From contig CAVUAF010000014.1 in assembly GCA_963739375.1 (NCBI GenBank), forward strand, positions 434,001 to 498,000: a stretch of DNA of 64,000 nt, in the 5' to 3' direction. How positions within the stretch are numbered: position 1 is the stretch's first letter; the number at the start of each line of letters is the position of its first letter. The stretch is from CAVUAF01 sp963739375. Lineage in GTDB: Bacteria > Acidobacteriota > Terriglobia > Terriglobales > Acidobacteriaceae. A model generated the notes under the pieces. That model searched no databases. It was not told where the DNA came from and saw nothing but the letters and a program-made list of their open reading frames with translations. This document shows, piece by piece, positions 1-7,749 of this stretch. Made by a program: the position numbers and the translations under genes.

Positions 1-621
1 GCCGTCACCGGCACCGGCGTTGCGCCCACCCGCATCTCGACCGTGATTGGCGTGACCAAGGCCTACACCACGCGCGTCGGCGGCGGCCCCTTCCCCACCG
101 AGCTGCACGACGCCACCGCCGACCACCTGCGCGCCCGCGGCAACGAGTTCGGCGCCGTCACCGGACGCCCGCGCCGCTGCGGCTGGCTCGACCTGCCGCT
201 GCTGCGCTATGCCGGCATGCTCAACGGCATCGAGTGGCTGGTGGTCACCAAGCTCGACGTGCTCGACGAGCTCGCCGAAATCCCGGTTTGCGTCGGCTAC
301 CAAGTCAACGGGAAGAAGACGGCGGAGATTCCCGCCCACGCCTCCGGCTACGACCGTATCGAGCCCGTGTACCACACGCTGCCGGGTTGGCGCACCGTTA
401 CCGCCGGCATCACGCACTACGAGCAGCTGCCGCCGGCTACGCGCCAGTACCTGGAGTTCGTCGCCCGCGAGACGGGGGCGAGAATCGGCATGATCTCCAC
501 CGGCCCCGACCGCGACCAGACCATGCTGATGGCGGACTTCGCGGCCGCGCTGCCGCCGGCAAGCGAGCCCTCGCCTAAAGCCGCCGACCCCGCGCGCGAA
601 CGCCGCGCCAAGGCAAAGTAA
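1..621 (+). CDS. purA: adenylosuccinate synthetase, C-terminal part (partial)
   Basis: This is the C-terminal ~206 residues of adenylosuccinate synthetase, which condenses IMP and aspartate with GTP hydrolysis in AMP synthesis in the cytoplasm. The frame is open from base 1, so the gene runs off the left edge. A GTG at 43 is internal and not the start. Recognisable family blocks are GVTKAYTTRVGGGPFPTE, the GRPRRCGWLDLP segment and the KLDVLDELAEIPVCVGY segment, all characteristic of the substrate-binding and GTP-binding C-terminal half. The tail is basic and low-complexity (PAKAADPARERRAKAK-like) beyond the conserved fold. The next reading frame begins five bases after the stop. Confidence 0.97.
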   Translation, partial: AVTGTGVAPTRISTVIGVTKAYTTRVGGGPFPTELHDATADHLRARGNEFGAVTGRPRRCGWLDLPLLRYAGMLNGIEWLVVTKLDVLDELAEIPVCVGYQVNGKKTAEIPAHASGYDRIEPVYHTLPGWRTVTAGITHYEQLPPATRQYLEFVARETGARIGMISTGPDRDQTMLMADFAAALPPASEPSPKAADPARERRAKAK

Positions 622-625
622 CCCT

Positions 626-913
626 ATGATCGTCTTAGCCGTTACCTGGATCGCCAAGGAAGGCCAGGAGGAGCGCGCCGCCGCCCTCTTCCGCGAGCTG
701 ACCGAGAAATCGCGGCAGGAGCCCGGCTGCCTGCTGTACGTCGTCCACCGGTAGCACGAAAACCCGCGCCAGTTCCTCATCTACGAGCAATACCGCGACG
801 ACGCCGCGCTCGACGCCCACCGCCAGGCGCCGTACTTCCAGGCCATCGCGCGCGGCTCCCTGCTGGCCTGCGCCGAACGCAAGGACGCCGGGCTCTACAC
901 GCCGCTGGAGTGA
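626..913 (+). pseudogene. antibiotic biosynthesis monooxygenase (ABM/YgiN-like) interrupted by an in-frame TAG
   Basis: One continuous frame from ATG 626 to TGA 911-913 encodes a ~95-residue ABM-fold (dimeric alpha-beta barrel) protein. Landmarks are the N-terminal strand MIVLAVTWIAKEGQEE, the central EPGCLLYVVHR and the following ENPRQFLIYEQYRD, all typical of the YgiN/ABM family of small quinol or heme oxygenases. A TAG at 752-754 falls between HR and HENP, where homologues usually carry Ser or another polar residue. A single substitution (for example TCG or CAG to TAG) explains it. Everything else in the frame is intact, so it is either a recent nonsense allele or a base-call error. It sits 4 bp after purA and would be co-transcribed with it. 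Confidence 0.75.
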
Positions 914-919
914 GAGCGG

Positions 920-1080
920 CACTTAGCACTTAGCACTTAGCACTTAGCACTTGGCACTTAGCACTTAGCACTTGGCACTTGGCAGTTGAGGTCCACCATC
1001 AGCCGTGGCGGCCAAATGCTAAGTGCTAAATGCTAAGTGCTAGCTTGGCGACCAAATGCTAAGTGCTAACTGCTAAGTGC
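920..1080. repeat. 7-bp tandem repeat with complementary arms (unit CACTTAG)
   Basis: The left arm (920-990) is about ten near-perfect copies of CACTTAG / CACTTGG. The right arm (1014-1080) carries the complementary unit CTAAGTG / CTAAATG. The arms are separated by ~20 bp and could pair into a long hairpin or cruciform. The stop codon of the tautomerase gene lies within the right arm. Confidence 0.9.
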
Positions 1081-1261
1081 GGTCGATTACCAGCACGCCG
1101 CCGTGCGCGAAGCTGTCTTTCTCGACTTCGAGGAAGGCCACGGTGGTGTCCTCGCGCCGCGCCCCGATGTCTTCGACGATGACCTGCGTTATCTTCTCCG
1201 CTGCCCGGCGCTTCTGCTCGGCGCTGCGGCCCTTCACCAGTGTGATCTCGACGTGTGGCAT
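1073..1261 (-). CDS. 4-oxalocrotonate tautomerase family protein
   Basis: A 62-residue protein of the 4-OT/DmpI tautomerase family. These small beta-alpha-beta subunits assemble into oligomers and use the amino-terminal proline exposed after Met removal as general base. The sequence starts MPHVEITLVKGRSAEQKRR, with Pro directly after Met and the family's conserved Arg after the GRS turn, then the VxxxGARREDTTVAFLEV half. Length matches the family (60-65 aa). The substrate cannot be deduced. The stop codon (TAG, 1073-1075) is supplied by the flanking tandem repeat, so the C-terminal residues IDRT may have been reshaped by repeat arrival. Confidence 0.9.
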   Translation of the reverse strand: MPHVEITLVKGRSAEQKRRAAEKITQVIVEDIGARREDTTVAFLEVEKDSFAHGGVLVIDRT

Positions 1262-1272
1262 GGCTTCCTTTC

Positions 1273-1363
1273 AGCAGTTAGCACTTGGCACTTAGCCCTT
1301 GGCAGTTGAGGTCCACCACCGGCCGTGGCGGCCAAATGCCAATTGCTAAATGCTAAGTGCTAG
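1273..1363. repeat. second copy of the CACTTAG-type two-armed repeat
   Basis: Arm of TTAGCAC / TTGGCAC units at 1273-1305, a spacer with GAGGTCCACCACCGGCCGTG that nearly repeats the spacer of the 920-1080 locus, then complementary units (AATGCTAAGTGCTA) at 1335-1363. The shared spacer suggests a duplication of the whole element. The trpD stop codon overlaps the right arm. Confidence 0.88.
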
Positions 1364-2418
1364 CTTCCGCGGTTGGTAAATTCCACCAGCGCGTCGAGCT
1401 TGGCCTGCGCCGCGCCGGAATCGAGCGAAGCGGCGGCCAGCGGCAGGGCGTCGGCGATGGAGGGCGCCCGGCCGGCCACCAGGAGCGCCGCGGCCGCATT
1501 CAGCAGCACCACGTCGCGGTGCGCGCCCTGGCCGCCGCCCAGGATGCGGCGGATGATGCCGGCATTCTCCGCCGCATCGCCGCCCAGAATCGCCGCCAGC
1601 GGCGCCCGCCGCAGGCCAAACTGTTCGGGCGTGATCTCGTACTCGCGCACCGTGTTGCCGCGCAGCTCGGCCACGTGCGTGGGAGCGCTCAGGGTGATCT
1701 CGTCGAGCCCATCGTCGCCGTGCACCACCAGCGCGCGCTCCAGCCCCAGCTGCCGCAGCGCCTCGGCCAGCTTCGGCACCAGCTCCTGGCTATAGACGCC
1801 GACCACCTGGCACGACGCGCCCGCCGGGTTGGTGAGCGGCCCCAGCAGGTTGAAGACGGTGCGCAGCTTCAGCTGCTGGCGCACCGGCGCGACGTAGCGC
1901 ATCGCCGCGTGCACCGCCGGCGCGAACAGGAAGGCGATCCCCACCTGCTCCAGGCAGGCGCCGATCTCCGCCGCCGTGAGCTCGATCTTCACGCCCAGCG
2001 CCTCCATCACGTCGGCGGAGCCGCACTTGGAGCCGGCGGTGGCGCTGCGGTTGCCGTGCTTGGCCACACGCACCCCGGCGCCGGCCACGGTCAGCGCGGT
2101 CGCGGTGGAGATGTTGAAGGTGCCGCTGGCATCGCCGCCGGTGCCGCAGGTATCGATCAGGGCGTCGCGCTCGGTGCCGCTGACGTCGAGCGCCGAATCG
2201 CGCGCCAGGCCGAGCGGCGCGGCCGCCGCCCGGATGGCCTCGGCGAACCCGACAATCTCCTCGATGGTCTCCCCGCGCATGGTCAGCGCCACCAGGAAGC
2301 CGCCGATCAGCGCCTCGGTGGCCTGCCCGGCGAGGATTTCCGCCATCACCTGCCGCGCCTCGGCGCGCGAAAGCTCCGCCCGGTGCATGGTGATGCGATG
2401 GATGGCGTCTGCAATCAT
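1360..2418 (-). CDS. trpD: anthranilate phosphoribosyltransferase
   Basis: TrpD transfers phosphoribosyl from PRPP to anthranilate, the second step of tryptophan synthesis. I place the start at the ATG giving MIADAIHRIT (352 aa), the normal length. A longer frame to 2499 would only add residues translated out of the parS-like palindrome (MFHVEQF) and is rejected. Seen motifs are the PRPP loop DTCGTGGDASGTFNIST, the KHGNRSATAGSKCGSADV block that contacts anthranilate, and the TVFNLLGPLTNPA segment. Family metal ligands fall in the GDDGLDEIT region. The stop codon TAG (1360-1362) lies in the tandem repeat. No other trp gene is in the window. Confidence 0.96.
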   Translation of the reverse strand: MIADAIHRITMHRAELSRAEARQVMAEILAGQATEALIGGFLVALTMRGETIEEIVGFAEAIRAAAAPLGLARDSALDVSGTERDALIDTCGTGGDASGTFNISTATALTVAGAGVRVAKHGNRSATAGSKCGSADVMEALGVKIELTAAEIGACLEQVGIAFLFAPAVHAAMRYVAPVRQQLKLRTVFNLLGPLTNPAGASCQVVGVYSQELVPKLAEALRQLGLERALVVHGDDGLDEITLSAPTHVAELRGNTVREYEITPEQFGLRRAPLAAILGGDAAENAGIIRRILGGGQGAHRDVVLLNAAAALLVAGRAPSIADALPLAAASLDSGAAQAKLDALVEFTNRGS

Positions 2419-2480
2419 GGACTTAGGCAGCCTTCTCGACCGCGAGGTGGAGGACTGGGCGCGGCCCCGCCCGCCCCCAA

Positions 2481-2500
2481 ATTGTTCCACGTGGAACAAT
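2481..2500. promoter_or_regulatory. parS: parS-like ParB-binding palindrome
   Basis: A perfect palindrome TGTTCCACGTGGAACA (2483-2498), extended by one more AT pair on each side, between trpD and the cyclase gene. It matches the ParB-recognition consensus TGTTNCACGTGNAACA used by chromosomal ParABS systems. The GGAAC half-site variant is the form known from pseudomonads. No second full site was seen elsewhere in the window. In known genomes such sites cluster near oriC, which would place this window in the origin-proximal part of the chromosome. Confidence 0.8.
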
Positions 2501-2645
2501 TTTCCCGCTGCCGTAGGATAGCCCCAACCCGCCGCACCCGGCCACTCCGCGGTGCGGGCGGCGATTTCGGCGATTCCGGCGGGGCGGGAATCAGTGTATC
2601 TTGGTGCCGGCTCGGGCGCCTCCGCGCGCCTGAAAAGCCTTGTCC

Positions 2646-4670
2646 ATGGCCGCCTCCCGCCAATCGCGCCAGCAGTTTGTACGGGGCACGCTGATCGCCG
2701 CCGGCGTCTGTGCGGCGCTGGTGCTGCTGCTGACGCCCACCCGCGCCTTCCGCTGGCTGGAGAGCGGCGCCTACGACGCCCGCGCCCGCTTCACCGCCTA
2801 CCGCACGCCGCCCGACCGCCGCATCGTCATCATCGACATCGACAACACCAGTTTCGACACCCTCAAGGACAACTTCGGGCGCTGGCCGTGGCACCGCAAC
2901 GTCTGGACCGAGAGCGTGCGTTATCTCGCGCGCGGCGCCCCGCGCGCCATCATCTTCGACTCCGTCTTCAGCGGCCAGGACACGCCGGAGAACGACGCGG
3001 CCTACGCCCAGGTGATGCAGCAGGCGGGCAACGTCATTCTCGGCTACACCTTCAGCCCGGGCGAGATCGACACCGCCGACACCGCCGAACGCCCGCGCAA
3101 GCTGGCGCTGCTGGCGCGCGACTCGCTGCCTGCCGCCAGCGCCGCGGTCGGCGAGGACCTCAAGGCCGGCGCCTACGCGTTGAACACGCCGGCGGCCGGG
3201 CTGGCTGGGGCCGCCGCGGGGCTGGGCAGCATTACCGGGACCATCGATCCTGACGGCGTCACCCGCCGCGTGGCGCTCGCCTATCGCTATGGCGACCGCC
3301 TGTATCCGTCGCTGGCGGTGCGCGCCGCCGACTTCGTCGCGCTCAGCCCGCAGGCCCAGCCGCAACCCTTCCTGCGCGCCGGGCGTTTCGCCGAGCATGC
3401 GGGCGCCCGCGTTCCCGTGGACGGCGACGGCCGCCTGCTCCTCGTCTGGCACGGCGACTCCGCCGCCTACGAACGCATCCCCATCTGGCAATTGCTGAGT
3501 TCGGCGTTCCCGGCGTCGTTCGTCGAGCACAAGGTCTTTTTCCCGCCGGAGTACTTCAAGGGCAAGATCGTGCTGATCGGCGCCAGCGCCACCGGCAGCT
3601 ACGAGGTCCGCCCCACGCCACTGGACGAGACCGCCCCCGGCTTCATCTCGCACGCGAACGCCCTCGACGACCTGCTGCACCACGACGGCATGGCGGTGGC
3701 ACCGGGGTGGTTTCCGCCGCTGGCGGTGGTGTTGCTGGCCTTCGGTGGCGCGGCGCTGATGATCTGGATCGCGTCGGCGGCGTGGAGCACGGCCGCGTTT
3801 GCCGCGCTGCTGGCGGCATACAGCGGCATGACCTACCTGGTGTTCTGGCGCGGGCACCTGTGGCTGCCGCTGGCGGCGCCGGCGGTGGCGCTGATCATGT
3901 CGTTCGCCTCGGCCGGCGGCGTGCGCTACGCCACTACCGGGCGCGAGCTGCGCCGCACCCGCGGCACCCTCGACCGCTACATGTCGCCACAGCTGGTGCA
4001 GTACGTCCTGGAGCACATCGACGGCATCAACTTCGCCGGCAGCAAGCGCGAACTCACCATCTTCTTCTCCGACGTGCGCAATTTCACCACCCTGACGGAG
4101 AAGTCCGACCCGCTGGTGCTCATCGCCATGCTGAACGAGTACCTCACGGAGATGACCGAGGCGATCTTCAAGTACAACGGCGTGGTGGACAAGTTCATCG
4201 GCGACGGCATCCTCGCCTATTGGGGCGCCTTCGACGCGCCGGGCGCGCGCAGCAACCACGCGCTGCTGGCGGCGCAAGCGTCGCTGGAAATGTTCGAGCG
4301 GCTGCGCGCGCTCAACGCGCGCTGGATCACCGAGGGCAGACCCGCCATCGACATCGGCATCGGGCTCAACACCGGCGAGGTGATTTTCGGGAACGTGGGA
4401 GCGGGCAAGAAAATCGAGTTCACCGTGATCGGCGACCCGGTGAACCTGGCGGCGCGCCTGGAGAGCCTGAACAAGGAATACAAGTGCCACATCATCATCA
4501 GCGAGTTCACGCTGGCGCGCATTGCGGACTTCGCCGAGGTCCGCCCCCTGGGCGGGGTGAAGGTGAAAGGCAAGACCATCGAGACCTCGATCTTCGAGCT
4601 CACCGGGCTCAAGTCCGCGCCGGGGGGTGCGCGTGGCGCGGCACCGCCCCAGCCGGGAACCCCGGGGTGA
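2646..4670 (+). CDS. CHASE2-domain class III adenylate/guanylate cyclase
   Basis: A membrane-bound class III nucleotide cyclase of ~674 aa. Order: N-terminal membrane segment (about residues 14-31), a large extracytoplasmic CHASE2 sensor domain (about 35-340, with the RRIVIIDIDNTSFDTL and RAIIFDSVFSG strands), two to three membrane helices (about 350-425), then the catalytic domain from ~465. The two metal-binding aspartates are visible in FFSDVRNF (D476) and FIGDGILAYWG (D520). The KKIEFTVIGDPVNLAARLE block carries the substrate-specifying Lys/Asp positions, so cAMP is the more likely product. Start at ATG 2646; a TTG two codons upstream is possible. The ligand sensed is unknown. Confidence 0.92.
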   Translation: MAASRQSRQQFVRGTLIAAGVCAALVLLLTPTRAFRWLESGAYDARARFTAYRTPPDRRIVIIDIDNTSFDTLKDNFGRWPWHRNVWTESVRYLARGAPRAIIFDSVFSGQDTPENDAAYAQVMQQAGNVILGYTFSPGEIDTADTAERPRKLALLARDSLPAASAAVGEDLKAGAYALNTPAAGLAGAAAGLGSITGTIDPDGVTRRVALAYRYGDRLYPSLAVRAADFVALSPQAQPQPFLRAGRFAEHAGARVPVDGDGRLLLVWHGDSAAYERIPIWQLLSSAFPASFVEHKVFFPPEYFKGKIVLIGASATGSYEVRPTPLDETAPGFISHANALDDLLHHDGMAVAPGWFPPLAVVLLAFGGAALMIWIASAAWSTAAFAALLAAYSGMTYLVFWRGHLWLPLAAPAVALIMSFASAGGVRYATTGRELRRTRGTLDRYMSPQLVQYVLEHIDGINFAGSKRELTIFFSDVRNFTTLTEKSDPLVLIAMLNEYLTEMTEAIFKYNGVVDKFIGDGILAYWGAFDAPGARSNHALLAAQASLEMFERLRALNARWITEGRPAIDIGIGLNTGEVIFGNVGAGKKIEFTVIGDPVNLAARLESLNKEYKCHIIISEFTLARIADFAEVRPLGGVKVKGKTIETSIFELTGLKSAPGGARGAAPPQPGTPG

Positions 4671-4744
4671 GTCCAGGGGAGCGGCCGGGGTACGGTAGGC
4701 ACGCCGCCGTCGGCGCGCTACAATAAGGGCCCTGGGGTACCGGC

Positions 4745-5203
4745 ATGCACCGTCCTCCTAGTCACGCTGCGCTCGCGGCGGCCCTGCTTGTCATCGCCTG
4801 CGCCGTCTGGGCGCTGCCCACGACGCCATTCTCGCAGTCGAGCTCGAAATCCCAGGCGCCCAAGAAGACCCAGCCGCCGCCCGACCAGCCCGATCAGCAG
4901 CAACAGCAGCAGCAACCAGGACAGCAGCCGGCGCAGCCGGGGCAGAGCAGCCCCCTGTTCAAGAGCACGGTGATGATCAAGTCATCGCGCGCGACCGACG
5001 ACCGCACACGCGCGGCCAGCGCCGGCTTCAACGGAGTTGGGCCTGACGGCAAGGTGAGCGCGGCGGCCCTGGCCGCGCCGCCGACGGAGAAGGACAAGCA
5101 GCAGGCGCTGCTGCTCTCCACCCGCGCCATGCCCGATACGGAGATCGCGAAGTTCATCCAGGACGGCAAGCTGAGCCCGCCGCCAGCGAAAGGAGGCAAG
5201 TGA
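4745..5203 (+). CDS. exported Gln/Pro-rich hypothetical protein
   Basis: A 152-residue protein with a clear signal peptide (basic MHRPPSH then hydrophobic LAAALLVIACAVWA, cleavage likely near residue 24). This is followed by a Pro/Gln-rich linker (residues ~40-68, including seven consecutive Gln) and a short conserved-looking tail (SRATDDRTRAASAGFNGVG ... TRAMPDTEIAKFIQDGKL). I do not recognise a family. Its stop overlaps the start of the M48 protease gene (ATGATG junction at 5200-5203), so the two are translationally coupled. It could be a periplasmic partner or substrate of that protease. Confidence 0.75.
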   Translation: MHRPPSHAALAAALLVIACAVWALPTTPFSQSSSKSQAPKKTQPPPDQPDQQQQQQQPGQQPAQPGQSSPLFKSTVMIKSSRATDDRTRAASAGFNGVGPDGKVSAAALAAPPTEKDKQQALLLSTRAMPDTEIAKFIQDGKLSPPPAKGGK

Positions 5204-6228
5204 TGCGCAGGCTCCTGTTGCTCGTCCTCGCCGGCCTGCTGGTGGTGCCGCCGCCCGCATCCGCCCAGCTGCGCGACCTGTGGAACAAGGCCAAGCAGAA
5301 GAAAGACCAGGTCGACTCCAAGACGGCGAAGGAACAGAAGGCGGCCAAGAAGATCAGCGAAGCGAACAAGGACTGGACGCCGGAGCAGGAAGAGGAGGTC
5401 GGCGAAAACACGGCCGCCAAGATCATCCACGCGTTCGGCGGTCTGAACGAGGAGCCGAACCTGGTGCGCTACGTGAACCTGGTGGGCGACACGGTGGCGC
5501 TCCAGGGCGCGCGCACCGACGTGCAATACCACTTCGCCATCCTCGATACCATGGCCATCAACGCCATGGCGCTGCCGGGCGGCTTTGTGTTCATCACCAG
5601 CGGGGCGCTGGCGGTAATGACGGACGAGGCGCAGCTCGCCGGCGTCCTGGGGCACGAGATCGCCCACGTGGACGGCAAGCACCTGGAGCGCGAACTGAAG
5701 AGCCAAGCGACGTACGGCGCCCTGGCCGAACTCGGCAAGGACGAGGCGGCACAAGGCACGTCGCGGACGGGGTTTTTGCAGAAGTATCTCGATCGGCTTG
5801 CCGACAGGCTGGCCGCGATGGTCGCCACCGCGCCGTATAGCAAAGGCGACGAGTCGAGCGCCGACAAGCGCGGGCTGGACTTCGCGGCGAAGGCCGGGTA
5901 TGACCCCAGGGGGCTGCGCAATTTCCTGCAAGTGCTCGCCGAGGCGGCGAAGGACGAAAAGAACCAGCAGACCCTGGGGGCGTGGCAGCAGACGCATCCG
6001 CCGTTTGACCAGCGGGTGGCCGCGCTCGATGAGTTGATCAAGAAGCTCAATGCCGGCGGGCAGACCCTGGCGGAGCGCTACCAGGACAGCGTGATCCAGA
6101 AACCGCCGCCAGCGCCGGCGAAGAGTAGCGCCACCAAGAGCGGCGCGACCAAGAGCGGCGCTCCGGCCAAGAAGTCGGCTCCCAGCGCTGCTCCCAAGAA
6201 GAGTCCGCCGCCGGCGAAAGGGCAATAG
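5200..6228 (+). CDS. M48-family periplasmic metalloprotease
   Basis: A 342-residue exported zinc protease of family M48 (BepA/LoiP-like, envelope protein quality control). It has a signal peptide MRRLLLLVLAGLLVVPPPASA, then a basic coiled segment. The catalytic block is GVLGHEIAHVDGKH with HEXXH at residues 152-156, preceded by the MALPGGFVFITSGAL strand that is diagnostic of the BepA group. The third zinc ligand is expected in the KGDESSADKRGLDFAAKAGYDP region (E-x-x-A-D). The C-terminus is a Lys/Ala/Pro-rich tail. It overlaps the upstream exported protein by four bases. No TPR domain is visible, unlike BepA itself. Confidence 0.9.
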   Translation: MMRRLLLLVLAGLLVVPPPASAQLRDLWNKAKQKKDQVDSKTAKEQKAAKKISEANKDWTPEQEEEVGENTAAKIIHAFGGLNEEPNLVRYVNLVGDTVALQGARTDVQYHFAILDTMAINAMALPGGFVFITSGALAVMTDEAQLAGVLGHEIAHVDGKHLERELKSQATYGALAELGKDEAAQGTSRTGFLQKYLDRLADRLAAMVATAPYSKGDESSADKRGLDFAAKAGYDPRGLRNFLQVLAEAAKDEKNQQTLGAWQQTHPPFDQRVAALDELIKKLNAGGQTLAERYQDSVIQKPPPAPAKSSATKSGATKSGAPAKKSAPSAAPKKSPPPAKGQ

Positions 6229-6549
6229 CGCGGCGCAGCGCGCCGAGTCGCGGCACGGTCGCTTCGCGAGTCAGGGCTGAAGGCCTGCCCTACCAAGCCG
6301 TGCCCTTACGAAAGACGGGCCAGCTTTCTGGCGCGAACCCTTCGTCGAAAAGCTCGATGTCGGGGAGCTGTGCGGACAGTGTCGGGACCCTTCGTCGCTT
6401 CGCTCCTCAGGGTGACCTCGCGGAAGAGACCGGCTGCGGCGCCCTTCCGAAACATACCTGAACTGACCCACTACCGAGATCCTCCCGCGTTTGCCAGCGT
6501 GCGCGCGCTCCATTAAACTAACGAGTTTGCCTTCGCCCTCCGACCCATC
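6229..6549. other. gene-free stretch with dispersed-repeat fragments
   Basis: No coding frame is supported here. It contains a GC-rich inverted segment around 6235-6305 (GGCACGG ... CCGTGCC, with GGGCTGAAGGCC inside), an Acidobacteria-style fragment reading CTTCGTCGCTTCGCTCCTCA (6390-6409), and at 6461-6475 the sequence AACTGACCCACTACC, which is one terminus of the inverted-repeat element found at 44713-44824. The last ~70 bp presumably hold the sucC promoter. Confidence 0.6.
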
Positions 6550-7722
6550 ATGAAAATCCACGAATACCAAGGGAAGACCATCCTGGCGAAATACGGCGTC
6601 GCGGTGCCGCGCGGCGAGATGGCCGAGACCCGCGAAGAAGCCGAGCGCATCGCCAAGTCGCTGCTCGACGCCGGTTCTTCCGGCGTCGTGGTCAAGGCGC
6701 AGATCCACGCCGGGGGCCGCGGCAAGGGCGGCGGCGTCAAGATCGTGAAGTCCGCCGCCGAAGCCGGCGAGGTGGCCGCCCGCATGCTGGGGATGAAGCT
6801 GGTGACGCACCAGACCGGCCCGGAAGGCAAGATTGTCAACCGCCTGCTGATCGAAGAGACCCTCCCCATCGAGCGCGAGCTCTACCTCGGGATCGTGCTC
6901 GATCGCGCGGCCGCCAAGCCGGTGTTCATGGCGTCGGCCTCCGGGGGCATGGAAATCGAGGAAGTGGCGGCGCGCGATCCTGACGCCATCATCAAGCAAT
7001 GGATCGAGCCCGGCTTCGGCCTGCTGCCCTGCCAGGCGCGGCAGCTCGCCTTCCGCCTCGGGCTCACCGGGGAGCAGGTGGGCCGGGCCACGAAGTTCAT
7101 GGTGGCGCTGAACCGCGCCGCGGAAGAGACCGACGCCTCGCTGGTCGAGATCAATCCCTTCATCACCACGAAGGACGGGCGCTTGTTCGCGCTCGACGCC
7201 AAGATCAACTTCGACGACAACGCCCTCTTCCGCCACCCGGACCTGCGCGAGCTGCGCGACCTCACGGAAGAAGCGCCGCTGGAGGTCGAGGCCTCGAAGT
7301 TCGGGCTGAACTACATCAAGCTGGACGGCACGGTGGGGTGCATGGTGAACGGCGCGGGCCTGGCCATGTCGACCATGGACATCATCCAGTACGCCGGCGG
7401 AGCGCCGGCGAACTTCCTGGACGTGGGCGGCGGCGCCAGCGCCGAGCAGGTGGAGAACGCGTTCCGCATCCTGCTCAGCGACAAGAACGTGAAGGCGGTG
7501 CTGATCAATATTTTTGGCGGCATCCTGCGGGTCGACACCCTGGCCACGGGCGTGGTGCAGGCGGCGAAGAACCAGAAAGTCGCGCTGCCCATCGTGCTGC
7601 GCCTGGAAGGCACGAATGTCGAGGAAGGCCGGCGCATCCTGCAAGCGAGTGGCCTGAACTTCATTGTGGCGGAGACTATGAAAGACGCGGCGGAAAAGGT
7701 AGTGGCCGCGGCACGCAGCTAA
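6550..7722 (+). CDS. sucC: succinyl-CoA synthetase (ADP-forming) beta subunit
   Basis: A 390-residue beta subunit of succinate-CoA ligase, which with SucD performs substrate-level phosphorylation in the TCA cycle. It has an ATP-grasp N-terminal domain (MKIHEYQGKTILAKYGV start, KAQIHAGGRGKGGGVK nucleotide loop). The C-terminal ligase domain has GLAMSTMDIIQYAGG, FLDVGGGAS and INIFGGILRVD, which contacts the phosphohistidine of SucD. Length is normal. Unusually, the sucD partner is not immediately adjacent: a small VOC gene lies between them in the same direction. Confidence 0.98.
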   Translation: MKIHEYQGKTILAKYGVAVPRGEMAETREEAERIAKSLLDAGSSGVVVKAQIHAGGRGKGGGVKIVKSAAEAGEVAARMLGMKLVTHQTGPEGKIVNRLLIEETLPIERELYLGIVLDRAAAKPVFMASASGGMEIEEVAARDPDAIIKQWIEPGFGLLPCQARQLAFRLGLTGEQVGRATKFMVALNRAAEETDASLVEINPFITTKDGRLFALDAKINFDDNALFRHPDLRELRDLTEEAPLEVEASKFGLNYIKLDGTVGCMVNGAGLAMSTMDIIQYAGGAPANFLDVGGGASAEQVENAFRILLSDKNVKAVLINIFGGILRVDTLATGVVQAAKNQKVALPIVLRLEGTNVEEGRRILQASGLNFIVAETMKDAAEKVVAAARS

Positions 7723-7749
7723 CAGCCGGCAGCCAGGAGCGAGGAGCAA

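Noticed and set aside
920..1080. CRISPR-like array.
   Set aside because: Units are 7 bp without variable spacers; not a CRISPR structure.
920..1363. CACTTAG/TTGGCAC repeats as sigma-54 promoters (TGGCAC-N5-TTGC).
   Set aside because: The match is a chance product of repeating units and recurs dozens of times; no spacing-conserved -12 element.
2419..2499. N-terminal extension of trpD beginning MFHVEQF.
   Set aside because: It is the translation of the parS-like palindrome; the normal start is 2418.
2415..4490. Long minus-strand open frame of ~690 codons opposite the cyclase gene.
   Set aside because: GC-rich codon positions give long antisense frames; the composition (His/Arg/Gly/Val-rich) matches no family and the plus-strand frame has clear domains.
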